The notes beneath the pieces are model-generated. The model was not told the origin of the DNA and searched no databases. It saw only the letters and a program-made list of their open reading frames with translations. The position numbers and the translations under genes are program-made. This document shows positions 6,634 through 14,285 of a stretch of 64,000 bases of DNA, piece after piece. Position 1 is the stretch's first letter. Each line of letters starts with the position of its first letter. This stretch comes from WHSW01 sp963821345 (GTDB taxonomy: Bacteria > Actinomycetota > Thermoleophilia > Solirubrobacterales > 70-9): the NCBI GenBank assembly GCA_963821345.1, contig CAWGDM010000003.1, forward strand, positions 443,196-507,195. The letters run 5' to 3'.

Positions 6634-8920
6634 CCTTCCACTTGTAGGTATCCGAGCTGACGTTGCCGACCGCGTCGGTGGCGGTGACCGTGAGCTTGTG
6701 CTTGCCGGGCTTGACCTTGAACTTTGGGTCCGCGGCGCACGGCTTGGCGGCCGCCTTGTCGAGCTTGCAGGTGAGCGTGGCGCCCGCCTCGGCGTCGATC
6801 TTGAACTTCGCCTTCGCCTTGGTCGACTTCTTCTTCGGCCCCTTGGCGATCTTCAACGCGGCCGTGGTGTCGATCGTGAACGACGCCGAGCCGTTGCCTG
6901 CGTTGGCGAAGTAATCGGTCGCGTTGACCGCCAGCGTGTGCTGGCCGTCGGTCAGCGCCGGCGTCGTGAACGGGCTCGAGCACGGGGTCGCCGCGCCGCC
7001 GTCGATCGAGCAGGCGAGAGTCTTAAGGTGGCGGTTGCCGCTGATCGTCAGGGTCGGCGTTGCGTCGTTGCTCGGAGGCGGGCCGGTGACCGTCACGTCC
7101 AAAGGCGAGGTCGGAGGCACGGAGGCGATCGCCGCCTGCGCGTCGATCAGTCCGGAGCCGACGACGTTGGCGCCCAGGGCGCCGACCGGGACCGCGGTGT
7201 TGCGCTGGGCGGCCTCGACCTGGAGGTTGGTCAGCGCCGGGTTCGCCTCGAGCTGTAGGGCGCCGACGGCCGCTGCGTGCGGCGCGGCTGCAGAGGTGCC
7301 GAAGAACCGGTTGCCGCCGCCGAAGAATGTGTTCAGCCCTCCGTCGGTGGCTGAGATGTTCGGCTTCGTGATCGTCTGCGGCGCACCCAACGGGGGCGAG
7401 GGGGTGGTGCCGCTGACCGGCGCGAACAGGTAGGTGACCGGACCGCGCGACGAGAACGGCTCGACGATCGACGAGTTGTTGAACGGGACGGCGCCGACCG
7501 TCTGCGCCGCCTCGGCGCCGTTGTGGCCGAAGATCGTCGGCCCGGAGACGTCGGGGGCGGTCACCGCCTGGCCGAATGAGGTGATCGTGTTGGCGCCGTT
7601 GTCGCCGCTGACCCACTTGAGCCTGGGCGTGCCGCTGCCGGAGTAGCGGCGGATGACGATCTGCCGCGAGCCGGCGCCGCCGGTGGTGAAGCTCGCGAAC
7701 TCGGTTGAGCTGCCGGACGCGATGTTGTCCTCGAAACCCCTCGCGCTGATCGTTGCGCCGTTGAGCACGTAGACGTCGAAGTCGTCCGTGATCCCGAACT
7801 GGGGCTCGGCCCACGAGAGGCTGAGCCGGAACGGCTTGCTGGCGCCGACGTTGACGTCGAGGGTGTTGTCGGATCCGACGCCGGGGTCGAAGTCCATGCA
7901 GCTGTCGGCGCCGCCGGCGCGATCCGCGAGCACGACCGCTGGGCAGGTGGTCGTGCGGTAGCCGGTTGGCGCCTCGTAGGAGTTGAAGCCGAGGCCGTTG
8001 TTGTTGAACGCCATCGAGAAGTAGGCGATGCCCTGGGCCGTGACGTCGTCCACGGCCTTCGCGATTACGCCGTCCTGGTACATCGGCTCGCGGAAAAAGA
8101 TGATGTCGTCGCCGATCACGTTGGCGCCGTTGTCGGCGAGCGCGTGAATGTTGTCGGCGAAGCTGGTCTGGCTGATCAAGGCGGTGGCGAACGCGAGCGA
8201 GGCGCCCGGAGCGAGGTCGTGGACGATCTGCAGCATCGCGCGCCCTTCGTCGGCGCCACCGAAGTCCTGGAGCACTTGAACGGGCGTGGTCCGCCCGCAC
8301 GGGTTTCCGGCCCCTGGCAGGTCGCCGGTCGTGACGTCGCCGGCCTCGCCGCCGAGCGCGTTGTAGGAGTCAGACATCATCCCGACCTTGACCCCGGTTC
8401 CGTCGACGTCGAACTGGGTCCGCGCTGCCGCCGCCTTGAGCTGGACGTCCCCCTCGGTGACCACCCCGGTCGAGCAGGTGTTGATCGTCCCGCCCTCGGC
8501 GCCACCGCCCTCGGTGCTGCCAGTCATCGGCTCGATCTGCTCGGTTGCGAACTCGACCCCGGGCACCGCGGCGACGTCGTCGAGGTCAGACTCGTCGATC
8601 GCAGCGCTGATCGTCCGGTAGGTCGGCGAGACGTGGAGGATTCGCGCTCCGGCGGCGCGCAGGGCACCGACTCGACCGCGCAGACGGTCGACCCGGACTT
8701 CGACGACCAGAGCGCCGCCGTCGCGAAGCAAGCTCCCGGGCCCGTGTGCGAGCAATGAGACAGCCTCGCCTTGGGTGCCTGGGCCTGCGGAGCGCAGGTC
8801 GGGCCGGCTGAGCTCGCGCAAGCGCCACGAGAGGGTGTCGTGATCGCCCGGGGTGGTCGCCGCCGCTCCGGGCGCGATCAGCAACATTCCCACAACGGTC
8901 GCAGCGATTCCCGCCTTCAC
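6617..8920 (-). CDS. Secreted subtilisin-like (S8/S53-type) peptidase with Glu in place of the catalytic His
   Basis: The 767-residue protein has a signal peptide (cleavage near AAA at 19-21). The catalytic domain shows Asp184 in VKVGMMSDSYN, then DEGRAMLQIVHDLAPGA at 224-240, and the serine Ser543 in FFGTSAAAPHAAA. In classical subtilases the second region reads HGTxxAxxVxxxAPxA. Here Glu225 stands where His is expected, recalling the Glu-Asp-Ser triad of sedolisins. Two Ig-like or chitobiase-like C-terminal repeats of about 90 residues follow (TLTISGNRHLKTLACSIDG, then KAKFKIDAEAGATLTCKLD), ending in a Lys-rich tail. The GTG start at 8920 has a strong GGAGGG site. It is probably exported and cell-wall-associated. 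Substrate unknown. Confidence 0.85.
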   Translation of the reverse strand: MKAGIAATVVGMLLIAPGAAATTPGDHDTLSWRLRELSRPDLRSAGPGTQGEAVSLLAHGPGSLLRDGGALVVEVRVDRLRGRVGALRAAGARILHVSPTYRTISAAIDESDLDDVAAVPGVEFATEQIEPMTGSTEGGGAEGGTINTCSTGVVTEGDVQLKAAAARTQFDVDGTGVKVGMMSDSYNALGGEAGDVTTGDLPGAGNPCGRTTPVQVLQDFGGADEGRAMLQIVHDLAPGASLAFATALISQTSFADNIHALADNGANVIGDDIIFFREPMYQDGVIAKAVDDVTAQGIAYFSMAFNNNGLGFNSYEAPTGYRTTTCPAVVLADRAGGADSCMDFDPGVGSDNTLDVNVGASKPFRLSLSWAEPQFGITDDFDVYVLNGATISARGFEDNIASGSSTEFASFTTGGAGSRQIVIRRYSGSGTPRLKWVSGDNGANTITSFGQAVTAPDVSGPTIFGHNGAEAAQTVGAVPFNNSSIVEPFSSRGPVTYLFAPVSGTTPSPPLGAPQTITKPNISATDGGLNTFFGGGNRFFGTSAAAPHAAAVGALQLEANPALTNLQVEAAQRNTAVPVGALGANVVGSGLIDAQAAIASVPPTSPLDVTVTGPPPSNDATPTLTISGNRHLKTLACSIDGGAATPCSSPFTTPALTDGQHTLAVNATDYFANAGNGSASFTIDTTAALKIAKGPKKKSTKAKAKFKIDAEAGATLTCKLDKAAAKPCAADPKFKVKPGKHKLTVTATDAVGNVSSDTYKWKVKKKS

Positions 8921-8954
8921 TTACTTCCCTCCCGGTCGTGGTCGCGCCCCGTCT

Positions 8955-8969
8955 TATAGCGTCGCGGCG
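8955..8969 (+). promoter_or_regulatory. Probable -10 element before the DUF1844-like gene
   Basis: TATAGC at 8955-8960 lies 9 bases before the ATG at 8970, divergent from the peptidase gene. No Shine-Dalgarno sequence is seen, so a leaderless or near-leaderless transcript is likely. Confidence 0.35.
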
Positions 8970-9383
8970 ATGAGCTCGCAAGGACACGAGCCCCCGGCCG
9001 GCGAATCGCCCCCCGACGAGGAGGAGCTGCAGCGCCGACTCGAGGAGCAGCTGCGCCAGATCCGGGTCCAGGATCTGATCACCGAGAGCACCGCCAGCAT
9101 CCTCAACCTCTCGGCTCGGCGGATCGCGAAGGCCGACGAGCGCGACCTCGAGCAGGCGAGGATCGGAATCGAGGCGGTCCGGGCCCTGGTCGAGCTGCTC
9201 GAGCCGGGCCCGCGCGAGCAGGTCCGCGAGGCGCTCTCGCAGGTGCAGCTGCTGTACGCGCGCGAGAGCCAGGGGGGCGAGGCGCCCGATGAGGCCGCGC
9301 CCGCCGAGCCACCGCCCGCCGAACCTCAGCGGCCGGGCCCTGAGCCGCCGCCGCGGCTGTGGACCCCGCCGGGGTCGTCATAA
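8970..9383 (+). CDS. Small acidic protein, probably DUF1844-like
   Basis: The protein has 137 residues. A central helical part (VQDLITESTASILNLSARRI, then LEQARIGIEAVRALVELLEP) resembles the DUF1844 family, soluble helical proteins of unknown function. The family assignment is by eye. Both ends are low complexity: an acidic Pro/Glu-rich N-terminus and a Pro/Glu-rich tail of about 35 residues. No catalytic motif, signal peptide or membrane segment is visible. It sits between a divergent peptidase gene and hppA and is probably transcribed alone. Confidence 0.65.
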   Translation: MSSQGHEPPAGESPPDEEELQRRLEEQLRQIRVQDLITESTASILNLSARRIAKADERDLEQARIGIEAVRALVELLEPGPREQVREALSQVQLLYARESQGGEAPDEAAPAEPPPAEPQRPGPEPPPRLWTPPGSS

Positions 9384-9416
9384 CGCCGCCCATTCCTCTA
9401 CAGTTCCCGCCGCTTC

Positions 9417-9440
9417 GCGGCCGGACCGTTTTCCGGCCGC
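9417..9440 (+). terminator. GC-rich hairpin between the DUF1844-like gene and hppA
   Basis: A perfect 9-bp stem (GCGGCCGGA at 9417-9425 and its complement at 9432-9440) encloses a 6-base loop. No clear T-run follows. It could be a weak terminator for the gene ending at 9383 or a structure in the hppA leader. Confidence 0.4.
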
Positions 9441-9474
9441 TTCTGAGTGATTAGAGACTTACGGAGGACCTGTC

Positions 9475-11553
9475 TTGACCGATTTCCTGACCGATTACGG
9501 CGTCCTGATCGCGCTCGTGTGCGCCGGCGCCGCGGTGCTCTACGGAGCGCTGGTGACCCAGCGGCTGCTTGCGCGCTCCGCCGGCAACGACCGCATGCGG
9601 GAGATCTCCGGTGCGGTCCAGGAGGGTGCCAAGGCCTACCTGAATCGTCAGTACACGATCATCGCCATGGTCGCCGTCCCGCTCGCGATCCTGATCGCGG
9701 TGATCCAGGACGTGCCGACGGCGATCGGGTTCGTGATCGGCGGGGCGCTCTCCGGCGCCGCCGGGTTCATCGGCATGAACGTCTCGGTCCGGGCGAACGC
9801 CCGGGTCGCCGAGGCCGCGCGCGGCGGCGTGCCGCCGGCGCTCGACGTCGCCTTCAAGGGCGGCTCGGTCACCGGCCTGCTGGTCGTCGGCCTGGCGCTG
9901 CTCGGCGTCGCCGGCTACTTCGGGATCCTGGTCCTCACCGACCACACCGACAAGGAAGCGGTCGACGCGCTGATCGGGCTCGGATTCGGCGGCTCGCTGA
10001 TCTCCGTCTTCGCCCGGCTCGGCGGCGGCATCTTCACCAAGGCAGCCGACGTCGGCGCCGACCTCGTCGGCAAGGTCGAGGCGGGGATTCCCGAGGATGA
10101 CCCGCGCAACCCCGCGGTGATCGCCGACAACGTCGGCGACAACGTCGGCGACTGCGCCGGCATGGCGGCCGACCTGTTCGAGACCTACGCGGTGACCACG
10201 GTCGCCGTGATGCTGCTCGGGGTGCTCACCTTCTCCGCCGACTTCGCCCGCGAGGTGGCGCTGTACCCGCTGGTCCTCGGCGGGGTCGCGATCCTCGCCT
10301 CGATCGTCGGCGCCCTCGCGGTGCGGACGACCACCGACAAGGTCGAGGGCGCGCTCTATCGCGGCCTGCTGATCTCGGCGGTGATCTGCGCGGCGCTCTT
10401 CTACCCGATCACCGACTGGCTGATGAGCGACGCGCTCTCGCTCGGCGTCGGCGACCCGGGCAGCGCCCTGTTCGGCACCTCGGTCTCCGACCTTTGGTTC
10501 TGCGCCCTGATCGGCCTGGTGGTGACCGGCGGCCTGTTCGTGATCACCGACTACTACACCTCGACCCGGTTCCGTCCCGTGAAGACGATCAGCCAGGCGT
10601 CGGTGACCGGCCACGCGACGAACATCATCCAGGGGCTCGCCCAGGGCTTCCAGTCGGCGGTCGCTCCGGCGCTGCTGATCGCGCTCGCGATCTTCGGCGC
10701 CAACGAGCTCGCCGGGATCTACGGGATCGCGATCGCGGTCACCGCCCAGCTCTCGCTCTGCGGTCTGATCGTCGCGCTCGACGCCTTCGGGCCGATCACC
10801 GACAACGCCGGCGGGATCGCCGAGATGGCGGAGCTCCCCGAGGAGGTTCGCAACATCACCGACCCGCTCGACGCGGTCGGCAATACGACCAAGGCCGTGA
10901 CCAAGGGCTACGCGATCGGCTCCGCCGCGCTCGCCGCCCTGGTGCTGTTCGCGGCCTTCCAGATCGAGCTCTCCGATGAACCGGGCGGCACCGGCCTGAT
11001 CTTCCAGATCTCCGAGCCCGCCGTGCTGATCGGCCTGCTGATCGGCGGGATGATGGTCTACATGTTCTCCTCGTTGGCGATCGAGGCCGTCGGCCGGGCC
11101 GCGGCGCAGGTCGTCGAGCAGGTCCGCAAGCAGTTCCGCGAGCACCCCGGGATCATGGATGGCACCGAGAAGCCCGACTACGCGGACACGGTCAGCATCG
11201 TCACCGCCGCGGCTCAGCGCGAGATGATCCTGCCGTCGCTGATCCCGATCGTGGTCCCGGTGATCGTCGGCATCATCAGCGTCAAGGCGCTCGGCGGTCT
11301 GCTGATCGGCGTGATCGTCGTCGGCCTGTTCATGGCCCTCTCGATGACCGCCGGCGGCGGCGCCTGGGACAACGCCAAGAAGCTGATCGAGGACGGCGCC
11401 TTCGGCGGCAAGGGCTCCGAGGCCCACGCCGCGTCGGTGACCGGCGACACGGTCGGCGATCCCTACAAGGACACCGCCGGTCCGGCGATCAACCCGATGA
11501 TCAAGGTCGCCAACATCGTCGCGATCCTGATCATCCCGATCGTCCACTTCTAA
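9475..11553 (+). CDS. hppA: Membrane-bound H+-translocating pyrophosphatase
   Basis: The 692-residue integral membrane enzyme couples pyrophosphate hydrolysis to ion pumping. The family's acidic motifs are present: GGGIFTKAADVGADLVGKVE near 182-201, DNVGDNVGDCAGMAADLFE near 222-240, and VTGDTVGDPYKDTAGPA near the C-terminus. About 15-16 hydrophobic helices fit the fold. The motif GNTTKAVTKG carries Lys473, the residue that marks K+-independent proton pumps (K+-dependent members have Ala there). The start is TTG 9475 with GGAGG about 8 bases upstream. It is monocistronic in appearance and produces proton motive force from biosynthetic pyrophosphate. Confidence 0.95.
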   Translation: MTDFLTDYGVLIALVCAGAAVLYGALVTQRLLARSAGNDRMREISGAVQEGAKAYLNRQYTIIAMVAVPLAILIAVIQDVPTAIGFVIGGALSGAAGFIGMNVSVRANARVAEAARGGVPPALDVAFKGGSVTGLLVVGLALLGVAGYFGILVLTDHTDKEAVDALIGLGFGGSLISVFARLGGGIFTKAADVGADLVGKVEAGIPEDDPRNPAVIADNVGDNVGDCAGMAADLFETYAVTTVAVMLLGVLTFSADFAREVALYPLVLGGVAILASIVGALAVRTTTDKVEGALYRGLLISAVICAALFYPITDWLMSDALSLGVGDPGSALFGTSVSDLWFCALIGLVVTGGLFVITDYYTSTRFRPVKTISQASVTGHATNIIQGLAQGFQSAVAPALLIALAIFGANELAGIYGIAIAVTAQLSLCGLIVALDAFGPITDNAGGIAEMAELPEEVRNITDPLDAVGNTTKAVTKGYAIGSAALAALVLFAAFQIELSDEPGGTGLIFQISEPAVLIGLLIGGMMVYMFSSLAIEAVGRAAAQVVEQVRKQFREHPGIMDGTEKPDYADTVSIVTAAAQREMILPSLIPIVVPVIVGIISVKALGGLLIGVIVVGLFMALSMTAGGGAWDNAKKLIEDGAFGGKGSEAHAASVTGDTVGDPYKDTAGPAINPMIKVANIVAILIIPIVHF

Positions 11554-11609
11554 GCCGGACCGCCGGCAGCGCATAGGCTGCCGGGGAGATCAACGGAAAG
11601 GGAATTCCC

Positions 11610-12248
11610 ATGAGGCGGAAGTTTGGAAGGCCGTCACCGGCGTTGGTGATCGCATCGATCGCGCTGTTCGTCGCTCTGGCCGGCGGTGCCTGGGCCGTTA
11701 GTCACGCGCCGAAGAACTCGGTCACCGCGAAGAGCATCAAGAACGGCGCGGTGAAGACCAAGAAGATCAAGGACGAGGCGGTGACCACCGAGAAGCTCGC
11801 CGACGACGCGGTCACCACCCAGAAGCTCGCCGACGACGCGGTAACCAGCGCCAAGGTCAAGAACGGCACGATCGGCGAGTCCGATCTGACCGCGTATACG
11901 ACCACCGACGCCACCCTGATCAACGGCTGGATCGCCGTCGGCACCGCCCCGGTGCCGACCTTCGGCAAGGACGCGCTCGGCTTCGTGCATCTCCGTGGGA
12001 CGCTGCGGAACCCGGGCGGGAACGCCACCAACGGCACGGTTGGGTTCACGCTGCCGACCGGGATGCGCCCGGAGCGCACTGAGCAGTTCCCAGCCGCGCA
12101 GATCTTCGGCGGCGCTTCGAGCGTCTGCGTGATCACGGTGGGGACCGACGGCTCCGTCGTGCTGGGCATCAACGCCTCCGAGGCCACCGGCTGTCACCCG
12201 GTCGGCACGATCTCGGTCTCCGGGATCACCTTCAAGGCCACGGGCTAG
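11610..12248 (+). CDS. Secreted or anchored protein with decapeptide repeats and a beta-rich C-terminal domain
   Basis: The 212-residue protein begins MRRKFGRPSPALVIASIALF, a signal/anchor segment ending at AWA. Residues 47-96 form five 10-residue units of the type AVTTxKLADD, a pattern often seen in trimeric beta-helical stalks. A C-terminal domain (about 105-212) is Gly/Thr/Val-rich with two Cys and looks like a small beta-sandwich. The ATG is preceded by GGAAAGGGA and by a -10-like TAGGCT at 11574-11579. Function is unknown. A cell-surface fibre or adhesin-like role is possible but not shown. Confidence 0.75.
   Translation: MRRKFGRPSPALVIASIALFVALAGGAWAVSHAPKNSVTAKSIKNGAVKTKKIKDEAVTTEKLADDAVTTQKLADDAVTSAKVKNGTIGESDLTAYTTTDATLINGWIAVGTAPVPTFGKDALGFVHLRGTLRNPGGNATNGTVGFTLPTGMRPERTEQFPAAQIFGGASSVCVITVGTDGSVVLGINASEATGCHPVGTISVSGITFKATG
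11748..11897 (+). repeat. Five 30-bp in-frame repeats coding decapeptides
   Basis: The units encode AVKTKKIKDE, AVTTEKLADD, AVTTQKLADD, AVTSAKVKNG and the degenerate TIGESDLTAY. Units 2 and 3 are nearly identical at the DNA level; the outer ones have diverged. Confidence 0.8.
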
Positions 12249-12319
12249 CCGAGAGCGGTTGGCCGGCGCGCGGGGCCGCGGTAAGATCGGCTCCGGCGCC
12301 GGCTCCGGAAGGGATAGCG

Positions 12320-12748
12320 ATGCACCGCAAGCTCATGTTCGTACTGGCGATCGCGGCGACGCTCGGGTTGGCGGCGGGTGCGCTCGCGAAGACCAACAAC
12401 CTGACCGGGAAGTTCCAAGGGGACGCGAACTCGTCGATCTCGCTCGACGTAAAGCTGAGCGCCAAGGGCAAGCCGAAGAAGATCACCGGCGGCGACTTCG
12501 CCCATGTCGACCTCGTCTGCAACGACGGCAGCCTCGCCGAGGCCGAGGGCACACTGGCGGCGATGGCGCTGAAGAAGCAGGGCTCCTCCTACAGCTTCAA
12601 GCTCGGCAGCCTGAACAGCGACTTCCTCCTCCACGGGACGCTCGACAAGAAGGGCAAGAAGGCCGAGGGCGCCGTCACGATCGTCATCGATCAAGGCGAG
12701 CATCCGCCTTGCATCGCCGACAACTCGGCGTTCACGGCCTCGAAGTAG
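12320..12748 (+). CDS. Small secreted protein of unknown function
   Basis: This is a protein of 142 residues with a clear signal peptide (MHRKLMFVLAIAATLGLAAGALA). The mature part is Lys/Gly-rich with alternating hydrophobic stretches suggesting a beta-sheet fold (SISLDVKLSAKGKPKKITG, then SSYSFKLGSLNSDFLLHG) and two Cys. GGAAGGG precedes the ATG, and a -10-like TAAGAT lies at 12282-12287. Similar small secreted proteins occur elsewhere in this window (45426). I recognise no family. Confidence 0.75.
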   Translation: MHRKLMFVLAIAATLGLAAGALAKTNNLTGKFQGDANSSISLDVKLSAKGKPKKITGGDFAHVDLVCNDGSLAEAEGTLAAMALKKQGSSYSFKLGSLNSDFLLHGTLDKKGKKAEGAVTIVIDQGEHPPCIADNSAFTASK

Positions 12749-12758
12749 GGTCGCCCTC

Positions 12759-13136
12759 CTAGCCGCGCTGGATGAGCTCGACCCGGTAGTCGTCGGGATC
12801 GCGGACGAAGCAGATCCGCGAGCCGCCCTCGCGCACGGAGTAGGGCGGGCGCTCGGGCTCGATCCCCAGGGCGGCAAGGCGTTTGAGGGTGGCGTCGAGG
12901 TCCTGGGTCGTGAGCGCGATGTGCCCGTAGCCGGTGCCGATCTCGTATGGCTCCGTGCGCCCGTGGTTGAGGGTGAGCTCGAGCCGCGGCCCGTCACCGG
13001 GCAGTCCGAGGAAGCAATTTGTGGCGCTCTCGCCGACCGGGAACCGGTGCAGCTCCTCGAAGCCGAGCTTCCCGTAAAAGGCGATCGAACGGTCGAGGTC
13101 GAGGACTCGGTAGCAGGTGTGGATCAGCTCGCTCAT
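12759..13136 (-). CDS. Glyoxalase/VOC-family protein, lactoylglutathione lyase-like
   Basis: The 125-residue protein contains two beta-alpha-beta-beta-beta modules of the vicinal oxygen chelate fold. It starts MSELIHTCYRVLDLDRSIAFYGKLGFEELHR and carries HIALTTQDLDATL and ICFVRDPDDYRVELIQRG, which match glyoxalase I proteins. His6 and three further conserved positions (a Glu in LELTLNH, His at GHIAL, Glu in RVELI) are the usual metal ligands. The canonical role is conversion of a methylglyoxal-thiol adduct. Which thiol is used here is not known. The start is the ATG at 13136. The gene is divergent from the FMN oxidase gene. Confidence 0.88.
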   Translation of the reverse strand: MSELIHTCYRVLDLDRSIAFYGKLGFEELHRFPVGESATNCFLGLPGDGPRLELTLNHGRTEPYEIGTGYGHIALTTQDLDATLKRLAALGIEPERPPYSVREGGSRICFVRDPDDYRVELIQRG

Positions 13137-13200
13137 CGCAGCGATCAGACTAGCCAACTCCCGGTGGCCGACCGACCAGCGGGCGCCATATAGTCGCCGC
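13137..13200. promoter_or_regulatory. Divergent promoters of the glyoxalase and FMN oxidase genes
   Basis: On the plus strand TATAGT (13189-13194) lies 6 bases before GTG 13201, with no ribosome-binding site, so it is probably leaderless. On the minus strand TAGTCT (complement of 13147-13152) lies 10 bases before the glyoxalase ATG. Confidence 0.5.
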
Positions 13201-14283
13201 GTGCCCGCTCCCGAGCCGATCAACGTCGCCGACTACGAACGGCTCGCGGCCGAGCGCCTCGACCCGGGGGTGCACGGATACTTTGCCGGCGGCGCGGGCG
13301 ACGAGCGGACCCTGCGCGACAACGTCGCCGCGTACGCCCGCCGCACCCTGCACCCGCGGGTGCTGGTCGACGTCAGCGAGGTCAGCACCCGGACCACGGT
13401 GCTCGACACCGAGATCTCGTTCCCGCTGCTGGTTGCGCCGGTCGCCTTCCAGCGGCTCGTCGACCCCGACGGCGAGGTCGCGATGGCGCGCGCGGCGGCC
13501 GCGGCGGGGACGATCATGACCCTGTCGACGATCGCGACCTCGCATCCGCGCGAGATCGCCGCCGAGGCTCCCCCGGCTCCGCGCTGGTTTCAGCTCTACT
13601 GCTTCCGCGACCGCGGCGTGACCCGAGCGCTGATCGACGAGGCCGTCGAGTCGGGGTTCGAGGCGATCGCGCTGACCGTCGACGCGCCCCGGGCCGGCCG
13701 CCGCGAGCGCGACCTGCGGACCGGCTTCGTGGTCCCTCCCGAGATCACCGCCCCGGCGGTTGCCGCGGCGGTCGGCTCGAGCGGCCCGATCAGCGTCAAG
13801 GAGGTGTTCGAGCTCGTCGATCCGACGCTGGATTGGGACGACCTCGAGTCGCTGGTCGCCGAGTGCTCGCTGCCGATTCTGCTGAAGGGAATCCAGACCG
13901 GTGCCGACGCCGGGCTCGCGGTCGAGCACGGTGCCGCCGGGGTGATCGTCTCCAACCACGGCGGCCGCCAGCTCGACGGGGTCCCGGCGACGCTCGACAT
14001 CCTCCCCGAGGTGGTCGAGGCGGTCGAGGGCAGCTGCGAGGTCCTGGTCGACGGCGGCATCCGCCGGGGCACCGATGTGCTCACCGCGCTCGCCCTTGGC
14101 GCCCGTGCCGTGCTCGCCGGGCGGGCGCCCCTGTGGGGGCTTGCCGTGGGCGGCGAGGCGGGGGCGCGCGACGTGCTCGAGATCCTGCGCGCCGAGGTCG
14201 AGCTGGGGATGGTCCTGCTCGGCTGCCGTTCGCCCGATCAGATCGGCCCGGAGCACGTCCGCGGCGGGCCTAGACTCGGCTAG
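13201..14283 (+). CDS. FMN-dependent alpha-hydroxy acid oxidase/dehydrogenase
   Basis: The 360-residue protein is a TIM-barrel flavoenzyme of the lactate/glycolate oxidase family. Key motifs are YFAGGAGDE near 23-31, LVAPVAFQRL, QLYCFRDR, and ALTVDAPRAGRRERDLR. LPILLKGIQ (Lys that contacts FMN) and VSNHGGRQLDGVPA (active-site His) follow, with VDGGIRRGTDV for FMN phosphate binding. It oxidises an alpha-hydroxy acid to a 2-keto acid with oxygen or a carrier as acceptor. The specific substrate (lactate, glycolate or other) cannot be read from sequence. Start is GTG 13201. The APC transporter gene begins 3 bases after its stop, suggesting co-transcription, although a -10-like TAGACT also lies at 14271-14276. 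Confidence 0.9.
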   Translation: MPAPEPINVADYERLAAERLDPGVHGYFAGGAGDERTLRDNVAAYARRTLHPRVLVDVSEVSTRTTVLDTEISFPLLVAPVAFQRLVDPDGEVAMARAAAAAGTIMTLSTIATSHPREIAAEAPPAPRWFQLYCFRDRGVTRALIDEAVESGFEAIALTVDAPRAGRRERDLRTGFVVPPEITAPAVAAAVGSSGPISVKEVFELVDPTLDWDDLESLVAECSLPILLKGIQTGADAGLAVEHGAAGVIVSNHGGRQLDGVPATLDILPEVVEAVEGSCEVLVDGGIRRGTDVLTALALGARAVLAGRAPLWGLAVGGEAGARDVLEILRAEVELGMVLLGCRSPDQIGPEHVRGGPRLG

Positions 14284-14285
14284 GA

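Noticed and set aside
9451..11574. Long leftward frame opposite hppA
   Set aside because: Asp/Arg/Gly-rich shadow typical of high-GC codon bias; the forward frame is an unmistakable pyrophosphatase.
13201..14283. Calling the FMN enzyme lactate 2-monooxygenase or glycolate oxidase
   Set aside because: Active-site His and flavin residues are shared by all members; specificity residues cannot be assigned confidently by eye.
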